From: an uncultured Lachnospiraceae bacterium
GTDB taxonomy: Bacteria; Bacillota; Clostridia; Lachnospirales; Lachnospiraceae
Direction of reading: 5' to 3'
DNA length: 57,826 nt
NCBI GenBank assembly: GCA_910585605.1
Contig: CAJUFL010000023.1
Location: 1 to 57,826, forward strand
Part shown: positions 26,137 to 34,966 of the stretch, piece by piece
How the letters are laid out: every line of letters starts with the position of its first letter
Numbering within the stretch: position 1 is the stretch's first letter
The notes under the pieces: generated by a model
Database searches by the model: none
Told to the model about the DNA's origin: nothing
Seen by the model: the letters and a program-made list of their open reading frames with translations, nothing else
Position numbers and translations under genes: made by a program

Positions 26137-28044
26137 TTACTCTTCGCCTTGTGAAAAATCATTAAGGAACTCCCCTGTTCCAAGATTTTTCAAAGCTTCT
26201 GCATCCGTTTTCTCAAATAACGACTCAAACTCTGCCCTATCAATTCTTTCCTTTTCTAACAAACGATTGGCACATTTGTGCAGAACTTCAACATTCTCCT
26301 CTAACAGCTTCCTTGCTTGGGCATAACACTCATCAATAATCCGTTTCACTTCCTTGTCAATGGCTGCTGCCGTCTGTTCTCCCAGCATTCTCTGGTGTCC
26401 GATATCCCGTCCAACAAAAGTTTCTTCTTCGTTATCCGTTTCGTAATTAATCAGTCCCAACTCCTCCGACATACCATATTTGACTACCATGGCTCTTGCC
26501 GCTGCCGTTGCCTGCTTAATATCCTGTGAAGCACCAGTTGTAATATCGTCCATGATCATTTCCTCTGCAATACGCCCACCGAGACTGACCTTGATATCCT
26601 GTAAAATTTTACCTTTTGTGTTAAACACATTATCATTTTCCGGTAATGGCATGGTATATCCCGCTGCCCCCCGTCCGGTGGGAATAATGGATACCGTATA
26701 AACCGGTCCCACACCTTCCAGTATATGGAACAAAATAGCATGCCCCGCTTCATGGTAGGCTGTAATCCTGCGTTCTGACTCGGGTACTACCCTGGACTTA
26801 CGCTCAGTTCCAATACCAACCTTAATAAAAGCTTTATCCACATCTTCTTTTATAATAAATTTACGGCTGTCCTTTGCCGCATAAATAGCCGACTCATTCA
26901 TGAGGTTTTCCAAATCCGCACCTGCAAAACCTGCCGTTGTTCTTGCAATCTCAGGCAGATTCACATCCTCACTAAGAGGCTTATTCTTGGTATGAATCTT
27001 GAGAATATCTTCTCTTCCCTTAACATCCGGTCTGTCCACGGTGATCTTACGGTCAAAACGTCCCGGACGAAGAATCGCCGGATCAAGAATATCTACACGG
27101 TTTGTTGCTGCCATAACGATAATTCCTTCATTCACAGAAAAACCATCCATCTCTACCAGCATCTGGTTTAAGGTCTGTTCTCGTTCATCATGTCCGCCCC
27201 CAAGACCAGATCCTCTCCGTCTTGCCACTGCATCTATCTCATCGATAAAAATAATACATGGGGCATTTCTCTTTGCTTCTGCAAACAGATCCCTCACACG
27301 GGAAGCTCCGACACCTACAAACATTTCCACAAAATCCGAACCCGAAATCGTAAAAAACGGTACATGTGCCTCACCTGCTACCGCCTTTGCCAATAAAGTC
27401 TTACCCGTTCCCGGAGGACCCACCAGCAAAATACCTTTGGGTATTCTGGCACCCAGTTCCATATATTTGCCAGGCTTTCTCAGGAAATCCACAACCTCTT
27501 CTAAATCCTCTTTTTCCTCTCTAAGACCTGCCACATCCTTAAAAGTAAGCTTATTATCACCTTCAGAAGTCATCCTTGCTTTGCTTTTACCAAAATTCAT
27601 CATGGCACTACCGCCACTGCCGGAACTCTGCATACCTGCAAACAACATCATGACGATCACAATTCCCACGATACCGATGATATATGGCATTAATTTTTCT
27701 AAAATGCTTGGTCTTACCACATCGCTCATTTCCATGCTGACTTTCAGATTATGTTCTTCTACCAACTGATGATATAAATCTTTGAAATCATTAACATCCG
27801 TGATGTAAAACCGGATCAGGGATCGGTCTTTCATTGTTAATTCAACTGTACCGGTTGGCACCTCTGCATTCTGCTGAACATAAACAGCAGCGACATTACC
27901 CTTTTCCATATCTTCGGCAAAATTGGTTTCCGTATACTCTAAATTAACATTTTGATTACCTCCCTGAATCAGATACAGCACTCCTAAAATAAGCGCAAAT
28001 AAAATCAGGTAGGAAATCAGGCTCCTTCTCAAGTTCTTATTCAT
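26137..28044 (-). CDS. ftsH: ATP-dependent zinc metalloprotease FtsH (housekeeping locus)
   Basis: 635-residue membrane AAA+ protease. Membrane segments lie at about 9-26 and 118-137, Walker A GPPGTGKT at 209-216, Walker B IIFIDE at 264-269, and the zinc motif HEAGH at 431-435, with a further ligand Asp in ASQDIKQA. It sits downstream of tilS and hpt, the conserved arrangement in Firmicutes, so this is the orthologue of the single FtsH of most relatives. The start follows AAGGAG. The stop-to-start gap from hpt is 22 bases, supporting one transcription unit. The two FtsH copies differ strongly in their extracytoplasmic part. Confidence 0.97.
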   Translation of the reverse strand: MNKNLRRSLISYLILFALILGVLYLIQGGNQNVNLEYTETNFAEDMEKGNVAAVYVQQNAEVPTGTVELTMKDRSLIRFYITDVNDFKDLYHQLVEEHNLKVSMEMSDVVRPSILEKLMPYIIGIVGIVIVMMLFAGMQSSGSGGSAMMNFGKSKARMTSEGDNKLTFKDVAGLREEKEDLEEVVDFLRKPGKYMELGARIPKGILLVGPPGTGKTLLAKAVAGEAHVPFFTISGSDFVEMFVGVGASRVRDLFAEAKRNAPCIIFIDEIDAVARRRGSGLGGGHDEREQTLNQMLVEMDGFSVNEGIIVMAATNRVDILDPAILRPGRFDRKITVDRPDVKGREDILKIHTKNKPLSEDVNLPEIARTTAGFAGADLENLMNESAIYAAKDSRKFIIKEDVDKAFIKVGIGTERKSRVVPESERRITAYHEAGHAILFHILEGVGPVYTVSIIPTGRGAAGYTMPLPENDNVFNTKGKILQDIKVSLGGRIAEEMIMDDITTGASQDIKQATAAARAMVVKYGMSEELGLINYETDNEEETFVGRDIGHQRMLGEQTAAAIDKEVKRIIDECYAQARKLLEENVEVLHKCANRLLEKERIDRAEFESLFEKTDAEALKNLGTGEFLNDFSQGEE

Positions 28045-28066
28045 GTTTTACTTGTCTCCTTTTTAT

Positions 28067-28591
28067 TCAATCCTGTATTACTACACCAATATATGAAAGA
28101 TTGCGATATCTTTGTGCGTAATCCAGTCCATACCCGACCACAAATTTGTCCGGTATTTCAAATCCACAATAATCTGTCTGAACATCCGACATCCGCCGCT
28201 CCGGTTTGTCTAACAGTGTTACAATCCTAAGACTTTTTGGACTTCTTGCCAACAGCAGCTTTTTAAGATGGTATAATGTCCTGCCAGAATCTACGATATC
28301 TTCTACAATCAATACCTCTTTTCCGGTAATATCCTCATCCAGCTCTTTTTTCACTGTAATATCTCCTGCGGATACCATTCCGTCTCCATAGGAAGAAACC
28401 GATATAAAATCCATTGTAACCGGCACTGTAATTCTTTTTGACAATTCACAGGCAAAAAACATACTTCCTTTTAGTATGATTACTAAATGCAGTTCTTTTC
28501 CCTCATAATCTTCATTGATCTGTTTTGCAAGTTCACATACTCTGGCTTCAATTTTTTCTTTTGAAATCATTTCTTCAATATGATATTCCAT
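28067..28591 (-). CDS. hpt: Hypoxanthine-guanine phosphoribosyltransferase
   Basis: 174-residue purine salvage enzyme transferring ribose-5-phosphate from PRPP to hypoxanthine or guanine. The PRPP-binding signature VLIVEDIVDSGRTL is intact, and LKGSMFFA and the C-terminal GYGLDYAQRYRNL complete the fold. The ATG at 28591 follows AAGGAGAG and lies inside the last 17 bases of tilS, so translation is probably coupled. Part of the spoIIE-tilS-hpt-ftsH block. Confidence 0.97.
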   Translation of the reverse strand: MEYHIEEMISKEKIEARVCELAKQINEDYEGKELHLVIILKGSMFFACELSKRITVPVTMDFISVSSYGDGMVSAGDITVKKELDEDITGKEVLIVEDIVDSGRTLYHLKKLLLARSPKSLRIVTLLDKPERRMSDVQTDYCGFEIPDKFVVGYGLDYAQRYRNLSYIGVVIQD

Positions 28592-30071
28592 GATTCTCTC
28601 CTTCGTACATCAGCGATAAAATATACTTCGTATTATCACTTATTTTATAATTCTCACATCTACGCCCACCAATAATCCATAGAATTTCATGACCGTTTGC
28701 CGCCACAATCTTACTGTTCCGATTCATTACTGGAATCTTTTCATCTATGAAATAGCGGGAAAGCTTTTTTCGGTTTCCCTGTTCATTTATAATAATGTAG
28801 TCTTCCGCCTCCGGTGTCCGAATGTACAACGTATCTTTTATTGTATCACAATCAAAGAATTTCGTATAGATATTTTTAGAAATTCTACCATCATTTAGAA
28901 ATTTCTGTCCCTCATCCCATTCCATATCCTTCATTGATTTTATCTGCATCACTAGATACCCTCCCTGGGGAAGGCAGATTCTTTTTTCCTCTCCATTGGA
29001 CAATTCTTTTAAATCTATCACCTGTTTCCAGCTGGAAGAATCGTCCTCCTTTACAAAGCATTTCCGAATTATCAGCTTTTCATACGAATTTTCCGCCATC
29101 ATCCGGTAGGGAAGCATCACTTTCTTTCCGCTTTGTTTATCCAGCAAATCATATACTGCCTGTACATGCTCTGAAAAAATATCCTTCCGTGCTCCACATA
29201 CCATCCCCAGCATTTCATAGATAACCGCCTTTGCCAGCACCTTTTCCTGACTTTTTAGCAGGAAGCGGTCCGTTTCACAGCTTCCTGATCCGGATTCTGC
29301 CTTTACCACTTCTTTTAACAGATATTCCTGTACTGTTTTTTGGAAAAACTCCTGATATTCCGCTATGCGGTCTGCAAATGCAGCCACATGGCAGACTGTT
29401 TGTTGATTAATCTCTTCAAGTACAGGTATCACCTGATTTCGGATTTTATTACGGGCATACATATTATTTGTATTGGTTCTGTCTTCCCTCCATATCACAC
29501 CCTGACTTACCAACCAGTCCGTCAATTCCTTCTTGTGGCATCCCAGCAACGGCCGTATAATATGATAAGAAGTCGCATTTTTCCCTTCTGCTGCCCCAAA
29601 ATACTCTGTTACCGGCTGCATCCCTGCCATTCCTGAAAGATCCGTTCCCCTTATCAAATGAAACAGCACGGTCTCCGCCTGATCACCCATATGATGGGCA
29701 ACTGCCAATTTGTCGGCTCTCACCTGTTCCATCACCTGATAAAAACTCTGATATCGGATTTTCCGCCCCATTTCCTCCTCTGTCATCCGTTCTTTTTTCG
29801 CCATGACAGGAATATCTTCTTCAAACAGATAAAACGGAACTTTGCAGTCCTCGCAAAGCTGCTTTACATATCCGGCATCTTCTGCGGCCTCTTCCCGAAT
29901 ACCATGATTAATATGCACTGCAAATAGCTCTAATTTCATTTCTTTTTTCATCTGATTTAACAGCAAAAGCAGGGCGACAGAATCTACACCTCCGGATACA
30001 CCTACTACAATCCTGTCCCCCTTTTCTATCATATGATGGAACTTTATATAATTTTGTACTTTTTCTATCAT
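28575..30071 (-). CDS. tilS: tRNA(Ile)-lysidine synthase
   Basis: 498 residues. TilS modifies C34 of the CAU-anticodon isoleucine tRNA to lysidine so that it reads AUA. The PP-loop ATP motif SGGVDS is at 26-31, followed by VHINHGIR, AHHMGDQAETVLF and the GMQPV region. The C-terminal half has the substrate-binding domains and ends with KLSRYFIDEKIP. It starts nine bases after the spoIIE stop with a weak ribosome site, suggesting coupling. Its end overlaps hpt. Confidence 0.95.
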   Translation of the reverse strand: MIEKVQNYIKFHHMIEKGDRIVVGVSGGVDSVALLLLLNQMKKEMKLELFAVHINHGIREEAAEDAGYVKQLCEDCKVPFYLFEEDIPVMAKKERMTEEEMGRKIRYQSFYQVMEQVRADKLAVAHHMGDQAETVLFHLIRGTDLSGMAGMQPVTEYFGAAEGKNATSYHIIRPLLGCHKKELTDWLVSQGVIWREDRTNTNNMYARNKIRNQVIPVLEEINQQTVCHVAAFADRIAEYQEFFQKTVQEYLLKEVVKAESGSGSCETDRFLLKSQEKVLAKAVIYEMLGMVCGARKDIFSEHVQAVYDLLDKQSGKKVMLPYRMMAENSYEKLIIRKCFVKEDDSSSWKQVIDLKELSNGEEKRICLPQGGYLVMQIKSMKDMEWDEGQKFLNDGRISKNIYTKFFDCDTIKDTLYIRTPEAEDYIIINEQGNRKKLSRYFIDEKIPVMNRNSKIVAANGHEILWIIGGRRCENYKISDNTKYILSLMYEGENHGISY

Positions 30072-30080
30072 AATATACCG

Positions 30081-32177
30081 TTATCTCTGCCACACCCCTG
30101 CTACTAAAATCGTACTGTCGTCCCTCATTCCGCCACGCTGCATGGTTTCGATATCCTCCATAATGATTTCTGCTATCAATTGTACGTTATTTGTCTCAAT
30201 AGATGCAATCAGGTCTGCCAGATAGGTTTCCTTATTTTCAAAAATAATCCCATCCAGTACACCATCACTGACCATAATGATAATATCTCCATGATAAAGC
30301 TTTCTTGCACAGGTGTCAAATTCTATCTGCTCCAGCACACCAACAGGAAGAGATGTGGAGCGGATACACTCCACTTGTCCTTTTCGCTTAATAAATGTGG
30401 TAGAAGCACCCAGCTTGATAAAATCCGTAGTACCGGTATAAAAATCGATCATGGTGAGATCCAGCGTAGAACTCATACTTCCATCCGCCAAAAAACTGAT
30501 AAAAGAATTTAACAGCTCTATAGCAAGTTCCCGGCAAAAGCCGGCAGTCAGAAGCTGCTCTAATAAATCTACAATCTGTTCACTTTTTATATAAGCATTT
30601 TCACCACTGCCCATTCCATCACAAAGCATCAATACTGCCTTTCCATTATCCAGCCTGGTAACAGAAAAATTATCCCCACACAGTTCTTCTCCCTTGCGGT
30701 TTCTCTGCACAATCCCTGTAGTCAGCATATATCTGCTTTCTTCCATAAAATAAAAGGTGCCTTCTTCTTTCCCCACTACATCTTCACCCCGATTAATGCA
30801 GACCATATTTTTACCCAAAACCGGTCCTATCCCCTTAGCCAGCATTTTCCCTGTCACCACACGGTCACTGCCCAGATAGCAGCTTACATAAACCTGTACA
30901 CGCTCTTCCTTATCTTTAACCGGAACTGCTTTTGTCACTGTTACCCCCATTCTTCCGAGGCGTTCCGTAATACGTCCTTCAAAAAGCTCTACCTTTACCG
31001 ACTGTTCCAAAAGCTCCGCCTGAAAATTTACAATAACTTCCCCAATCTGTCCAAGCTGTCTTATAAAATTCTTACGCATCTCAGATAAACGGCTGCTCTG
31101 TGACTCCACGGCATTTAACAGGGAAATACCGTCTCCACTTAAGTACATATTACTAAGACCGTTCGGTATCATTTCCTGTCTCTCTTTCTCGTGAAGTGCA
31201 AGCATTTTTTCCATTGCAAGAAACGCCTGTCCAAAATTATGAATCCTGTCTTTTGTCGCCTCCTGAATTAAAATATCCTGTGAAAACCTTGTACTTTCCT
31301 CTTTTATCTGAGAAGTTCTTCTGAGCCACTTTTTCGGTGTAAGCAAAAACAAGGTCAAGATTACAAGGACACTGACCAGCATTTCCGTTCTGAGAAGACT
31401 CTCCTCATAGAGAATGCCCAGCAATAAGATTCCCGCCAAAAAAGACAACATCAGACCTGCCTTTCCCAGTTCCCGTAAAATAACAATAATACTGGCAAGC
31501 ATTATCATGACTGCGAGATACGACACATTTCCCATGCGGAATGCCAGTACCAGTCCGGTTATGCTTCCTGTAGCAATTCCTACGCTGCTGTCAAAACGGC
31601 AGGTATTATACAGCAGTAAATATCCGCAAAGCACAAATAAAAGCTGTATCGGAGTCTGTACTTCCGGACAGCCAAACAATGCCGCCACCATCAATGCAAA
31701 CACTCCTACAAACCTTTCATTACTCGCAAACATCCTGCTTGTCCCTGCCCGAAACGAAGCAAATCCCTGTTCAAAAACCAGCACGAAACAAGAAGCGATC
31801 ACACCTTCCAACAATGAATACAAAAGACTAGAATCCTCTCCGGTAATCAGATACTGATAAGGCATACTGACTGCCCATAGAATACACCCCGATGCCGCAG
31901 CAATCTGATAATTATTCTCAAATATCTTTTTCCTGTCTGTATTTTGAAGAAGTCCCAAAAGAAACAGCAGGATCATTGCATATTTTAAAAGAGCTGTCGT
32001 CCCGAACCTGCTGAAAATTCCAAGCATAACGGCAGCAAACAAGCTGACAGAGCTTCTGTCCTGTAAATACGCCGCCATAAAAAACGGCACAACAAAAGGA
32101 TACATTCCAAACATCTGACATCTAGCCACCAAAAATGCAAGGATATGTATCCCCATACGTTCTATCTTATATTGCAT
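30081..32177 (-). CDS. spoIIE: Stage II sporulation protein E (SpoIIE) phosphatase
   Basis: 698-residue membrane phosphatase that dephosphorylates SpoIIAA to activate sigma-F in the forespore. The N-terminal ~300 residues hold about ten membrane segments, a linker spans about 310-480, and a PP2C-type domain has LCDGMGSGE and IIMVSDGVLDG carrying the metal-binding aspartates. The length is shorter than Bacillus SpoIIE (about 827), as usual in Lachnospiraceae-type Clostridia. The start at 32177 is chosen because GGGAGG lies eight bases upstream. The in-frame ATG at 32243 has no ribosome site. It lies between divIC and tilS. Confidence 0.94.
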   Translation of the reverse strand: MQYKIERMGIHILAFLVARCQMFGMYPFVVPFFMAAYLQDRSSVSLFAAVMLGIFSRFGTTALLKYAMILLFLLGLLQNTDRKKIFENNYQIAAASGCILWAVSMPYQYLITGEDSSLLYSLLEGVIASCFVLVFEQGFASFRAGTSRMFASNERFVGVFALMVAALFGCPEVQTPIQLLFVLCGYLLLYNTCRFDSSVGIATGSITGLVLAFRMGNVSYLAVMIMLASIIVILRELGKAGLMLSFLAGILLLGILYEESLLRTEMLVSVLVILTLFLLTPKKWLRRTSQIKEESTRFSQDILIQEATKDRIHNFGQAFLAMEKMLALHEKERQEMIPNGLSNMYLSGDGISLLNAVESQSSRLSEMRKNFIRQLGQIGEVIVNFQAELLEQSVKVELFEGRITERLGRMGVTVTKAVPVKDKEERVQVYVSCYLGSDRVVTGKMLAKGIGPVLGKNMVCINRGEDVVGKEEGTFYFMEESRYMLTTGIVQRNRKGEELCGDNFSVTRLDNGKAVLMLCDGMGSGENAYIKSEQIVDLLEQLLTAGFCRELAIELLNSFISFLADGSMSSTLDLTMIDFYTGTTDFIKLGASTTFIKRKGQVECIRSTSLPVGVLEQIEFDTCARKLYHGDIIIMVSDGVLDGIIFENKETYLADLIASIETNNVQLIAEIIMEDIETMQRGGMRDDSTILVAGVWQR

Positions 32178-32276
32178 AAAGAATACCTCCCACAATCTAA
32201 AGTGGGATAAAATATACCGGATTGACCAGGCAGAAACTGTCACATTCAGGCACCATTTACCGCAACTTACGACATA

Positions 32277-32642
32277 TTACTTATTCTCCGGCTCAATCAG
32301 TATCTCATCAGGATATACCAGACCCAATTTTTCCTTAGCAACCTCTTCCACATATTTCTTAGTCTTCATATATTTTTCCAGCTCTTCCAACTCCTTGGTA
32401 CGCTGTTCCTCACTCTCCATCTGCTTTTCTAAAGCTGCCTGCCTTTTAGCCAGCTCTTCACTCTGGTTCTTTAATGCATATGTCCGTATTCCGACAGTGG
32501 CACAAAATATGATTACAACGAAGACAATAATGGAAATCCCCTTACTATTCTGTTTTCTCTTTTTCCTTCTTCTTTTCCTGCTCAATTTCCTCACCTGTTT
32601 CTCATTATCTCCCCTTAACAGCCATTTTAACTTCTGCCGCAA
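32277..32642 (-). CDS. divIC: Septum formation initiator (DivIC/FtsL-like)
   Basis: Small bitopic division protein: a very basic N-terminus (RKRRRKKRK), one membrane segment (about 36-53), then a coiled coil of about 50 residues (SEELAKRQAALEKQMESEEQ) and a YVEEVAKEKLGLVYPDE end typical of DivIC. The start is uncertain. The longest frame begins with TTG at 32642, inside yabQ and without a ribosome site. A GTG about 48 bases later, preceded by AAGGGGAG, would give about 105 residues. It is part of the yabP-yabQ-divIC-spoIIE order. Confidence 0.85.
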   Translation of the reverse strand: MRQKLKWLLRGDNEKQVRKLSRKRRRKKRKQNSKGISIIVFVVIIFCATVGIRTYALKNQSEELAKRQAALEKQMESEEQRTKELEELEKYMKTKKYVEEVAKEKLGLVYPDEILIEPENK

Positions 32643-33027
32643 GATTTTTCAACATTTTTCTAAAAAAACGGTTAACGCTCACAAAGGGTTTCCTGAGAAA
32701 ATTTTTCACACTTTTCCAGTATGGAACCAGCCTGCCTGCCAAAAAGAGCAGGAGACGGCTTAACGTAAGTACATAAAAAACAACTCCTATAAACATTCCT
32801 AAAAACGCATAACCGCGTAGAGCTCCACGGTTATAAAGGAATAACGTACGAAAAACCAGCCATGCCGTAAAAAGCCAGAATGCCAGATCTTCTACATCCA
32901 CCAGCCAGTCTTTGTGGTTAAAAAAAAGGCGAAAAATACGTACACAGTCATACACAAATGCCAGCACCATTCCAAGTGCCAGACAGACTACAAATAACTC
33001 TACCTCATCATAGATCAATGCTGCCAT
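32605..33027 (-). CDS. yabQ: Spore cortex biosynthesis protein YabQ
   Basis: 140 residues with about four membrane segments (8-25, 44-60, 73-92, 94-104). YabQ is needed for spore cortex assembly in Bacillus. The hydrophobic start with ALGMVLAFVYDCVRIFR and the basic C-terminal tail match the family. The start follows AGGTGG. It begins eight bases after yabP and its 3' end overlaps the longest divIC frame. Confidence 0.9.
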   Translation of the reverse strand: MAALIYDEVELFVVCLALGMVLAFVYDCVRIFRLFFNHKDWLVDVEDLAFWLFTAWLVFRTLFLYNRGALRGYAFLGMFIGVVFYVLTLSRLLLFLAGRLVPYWKSVKNFLRKPFVSVNRFFRKMLKNLAAEVKMAVKGR

Positions 33028-33035
33028 ACAACCAC

Positions 33036-33320
33036 CTACTTAAACAAGCGGTCAAAAAATCCGTTTTCAGCCTTCAATCCGGGTTTTAAATCGGAATAGG
33101 TGAAAGAATCTACTCTTCCGTCCACCTCTACCTCTCCTTTTTCCAGTGTAAGCTTCGTCACATTGAGGTCTGTCCCTTTAATCAACAGCATTCCCTGTTC
33201 CGTCTCTAATAATATCTCATTAAGGTCAAAAGATATCACTGCATTTACTCCGGTTATCACTCCGGCACCACGGTTATTCAATGTTATTTTATGCGTTTTC
33301 ATATTGCGAACTTCTTCCAT
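33036..33320 (-). CDS. yabP: Sporulation protein YabP
   Basis: 94-residue YabP-family protein (HNRxxxxITGVxxVxSF-type signature, here LNNRGAGVITGVNAVISF), associated with spore coat or cortex formation. It is mainly beta strands with no membrane segment. The start at 33320 is chosen because GGAAGGTGG lies just before it. The upstream in-frame ATG at 33344 lacks a site. It directly precedes yabQ. Confidence 0.9.
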   Translation of the reverse strand: MEEVRNMKTHKITLNNRGAGVITGVNAVISFDLNEILLETEQGMLLIKGTDLNVTKLTLEKGEVEVDGRVDSFTYSDLKPGLKAENGFFDRLFK

Positions 33321-33397
33321 ATACCCACCTTCCAAGTTGGTCAACCATCTGTTTTATTCATTCTATGATGATAACCATTGAAAAATGCATATCAGAA

Positions 33398-33637
33398 TCA
33401 CAGATACTTAAACATCTCCTTCGCATCTTCTTTTTTGGTAGATTCTACAATCCGGGTTACTTCAACAGAAACTTTTCTGTTTCCAAACTCAATATCAAGC
33501 CGGTCCCCTTCTTTAACATCAGCAGAAGCCTTTGCGACTTTTCCATTCACCATAACTCTTCCAGCATCACAGGCATCATTTGCAACCGTTCTTCTTTTAA
33601 TAATTCTGGATACCTTTAAATACTTATCTAATCTCAT
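33398..33637 (-). CDS. rqcP: RqcP-like S4 RNA-binding protein
   Basis: 79-residue protein made almost entirely of an S4 domain (MRLDKYLKVSRIIKRR and AGRVMVNGKVAKAS). The Bacillus homologue at the same place (YabO/RqcP) works with RqcH in ribosome quality control, adding alanine tails to stalled peptides on 50S subunits. The start follows AAGGAGAG. It lies between hup and yabP as in many Firmicutes. Confidence 0.92.
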   Translation of the reverse strand: MRLDKYLKVSRIIKRRTVANDACDAGRVMVNGKVAKASADVKEGDRLDIEFGNRKVSVEVTRIVESTKKEDAKEMFKYL

Positions 33638-33665
33638 ATATTCTCTCCTTATTACCTGATAACAA

Positions 33666-33700
33666 TGAAAAGGCTGTTGCCGAAAGCAACAGCCTTTTCA
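33666..33700 (-). terminator. Terminator of hup
   Basis: A perfect 15-base stem (TGAAAAGGCTGTTGC with its complement) encloses the loop CGAAA, about 35 bases after the hup stop. The U-tract beyond the stem is short, so partial read-through into rqcP is possible. Confidence 0.8.
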
Positions 33701-33734
33701 CTCTTAACAAAATCAAAATACTCCACCGGAATAA

Positions 33735-34010
33735 TTATTTGTTAACAACATCCTTTAAAGCCTTACCAGCTTTGAACTTAGGCGCCTTAGAAGCAGGAAT
33801 CTTCATAGACTTACCTGTCTTAGGATTTCTACCCTCTCTAGCCGGTCTGTCAACAACTTCAAAAGTACCAAATCCGACTAACTGAACTTTCTCTCCTTTT
33901 GTTAACTCTTCTGCTACTACATCTGTGAATGCCTTTAAAGCCTTCTCAGCATCTTTCTTAGATAATTCGGTCTTGTCAGCCATAGCTGCAACTAACTCAG
34001 TTTTGTTCAT
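33735..34010 (-). CDS. hup: DNA-binding protein HU
   Basis: 91-residue nucleoid protein that bends DNA as a dimer. The signature GFGTFEVVDRPAREGRNPKTG, containing the intercalating Pro of the beta arm, is intact, and MNKTELVAAMADK is the usual start. The ribosome site is GAGGAGG. It has its own strong promoter and terminator upstream of the yab cluster. Confidence 0.97.
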   Translation of the reverse strand: MNKTELVAAMADKTELSKKDAEKALKAFTDVVAEELTKGEKVQLVGFGTFEVVDRPAREGRNPKTGKSMKIPASKAPKFKAGKALKDVVNK

Positions 34011-34084
34011 AGGAATAGTTCCTCCTCTTAAATATTATATAGTATTGCTTATATCCTTACCTCCAAAAGGCAAGTCCTAAAGTA

Positions 34085-34113
34085 GTTATACTAGCTTACC
34101 CCCCATTTGTCAA
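34085..34113 (-). promoter_or_regulatory. Sigma-A promoter for hup
   Basis: TTGACA (34108-34113), a 17-base spacer and TATAAC (34085-34090) on the minus strand, about 75 bases before the start. The rest of 34011-34321 shows no gene. Confidence 0.75.
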
Positions 34114-34321
34114 GCAATTAACCATATTCTTCGTTTTTTTGTACAAAATAGTAGAATTTTCCAGCGTATAAACCGTCAAAATCTATTCAATTTGCCACCA
34201 GCATTTGTTGTTTTTCTACATATTTCGCCAACTATTTTGTGCATAATTATGCTGTATCTTTTTGTCCCTTGGAGGACAAAGGAATCCTCAAAGCATTGAT
34301 TTTCCTGCTTTTTACAATTTT

Positions 34322-34870
34322 TTACCCTTCCATCTGCTTTCCGAGGAAGTTCGCAGCGATCACTGCTGCCTTTCTCTCCGTTTCCGTTAATGGATTTTTG
34401 CTGTCTTTATTAAGGACGATCACTGCCCCAATGGCATCTCCTTCACAGATAATAGTCTGTACAATCTGTCCTTCATACATATCATCATTTTCACCGGTAA
34501 TCTGGATATATTTCTTTTCACCCTTTTTCGCCATAATTGCTTCCCTGTCATTAATGGCTTCTTCTAATTCCTTATGAAGAGGTTTTCCTATTAAATCTTT
34601 TTTTGGCATTCCAGATACCGCAATAATCTGGTCACGGTCTGTCACACATACCGGGCATCCCAGAATCTGTGCAGTTGCATCAACATATTCCTGTGCAAAA
34701 ATACTGAGTTCCCCAATTGGAGAATACTTTTTAAGGATAATCTCCCCATCCTTGTCCGTAAAGATCTCCAGCGGATCTCCTTCTCTGATCCGAAGCGTCC
34801 TGCGAATCTCCTTTGGTACCACAATCCTTCCAAGTTCGTCTATTCGGCGTACAATTCCTGTTGCTTTCAT
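34322..34870 (-). CDS. spoVT: Stage V sporulation regulator SpoVT
   Basis: 182-residue transcription factor. The N-terminal swapped-hairpin AbrB domain (ATGIVRRIDELGRIVVPKEI) binds DNA, and the C-terminal GAF-like domain spans about 55-180. SpoVT modulates sigma-G forespore genes in Bacillus. The start follows GGAGG. It sits beside hup and the yab cluster in the conserved order, although mazG, often between spoVT and the hup group, is missing here. Confidence 0.95.
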   Translation of the reverse strand: MKATGIVRRIDELGRIVVPKEIRRTLRIREGDPLEIFTDKDGEIILKKYSPIGELSIFAQEYVDATAQILGCPVCVTDRDQIIAVSGMPKKDLIGKPLHKELEEAINDREAIMAKKGEKKYIQITGENDDMYEGQIVQTIICEGDAIGAVIVLNKDSKNPLTETERKAAVIAANFLGKQMEG

Positions 34871-34896
34871 GAGTCAATTCCTCCATTTAATGTGTT

Positions 34897-34925
34897 TAAT
34901 AAATTCTTACTCTAGTATTTGTCAA
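34897..34925 (-). promoter_or_regulatory. Putative promoter for spoVT
   Basis: TTGACA (34920-34925), a 17-base spacer and TTATTA (34897-34902) on the minus strand. This is sigma-A-like. A sigma-G element was not clear. Confidence 0.45.
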
Positions 34926-34966
34926 ATGAAGGAATGTATACGTGAATTTAAAATTTTTTATTATTT

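Noticed and set aside
26999..27769. 256-codon plus-strand frame inside ftsH
   Set aside because: Antisense shadow of the conserved AAA+ domain. No ribosome site or recognisable product.
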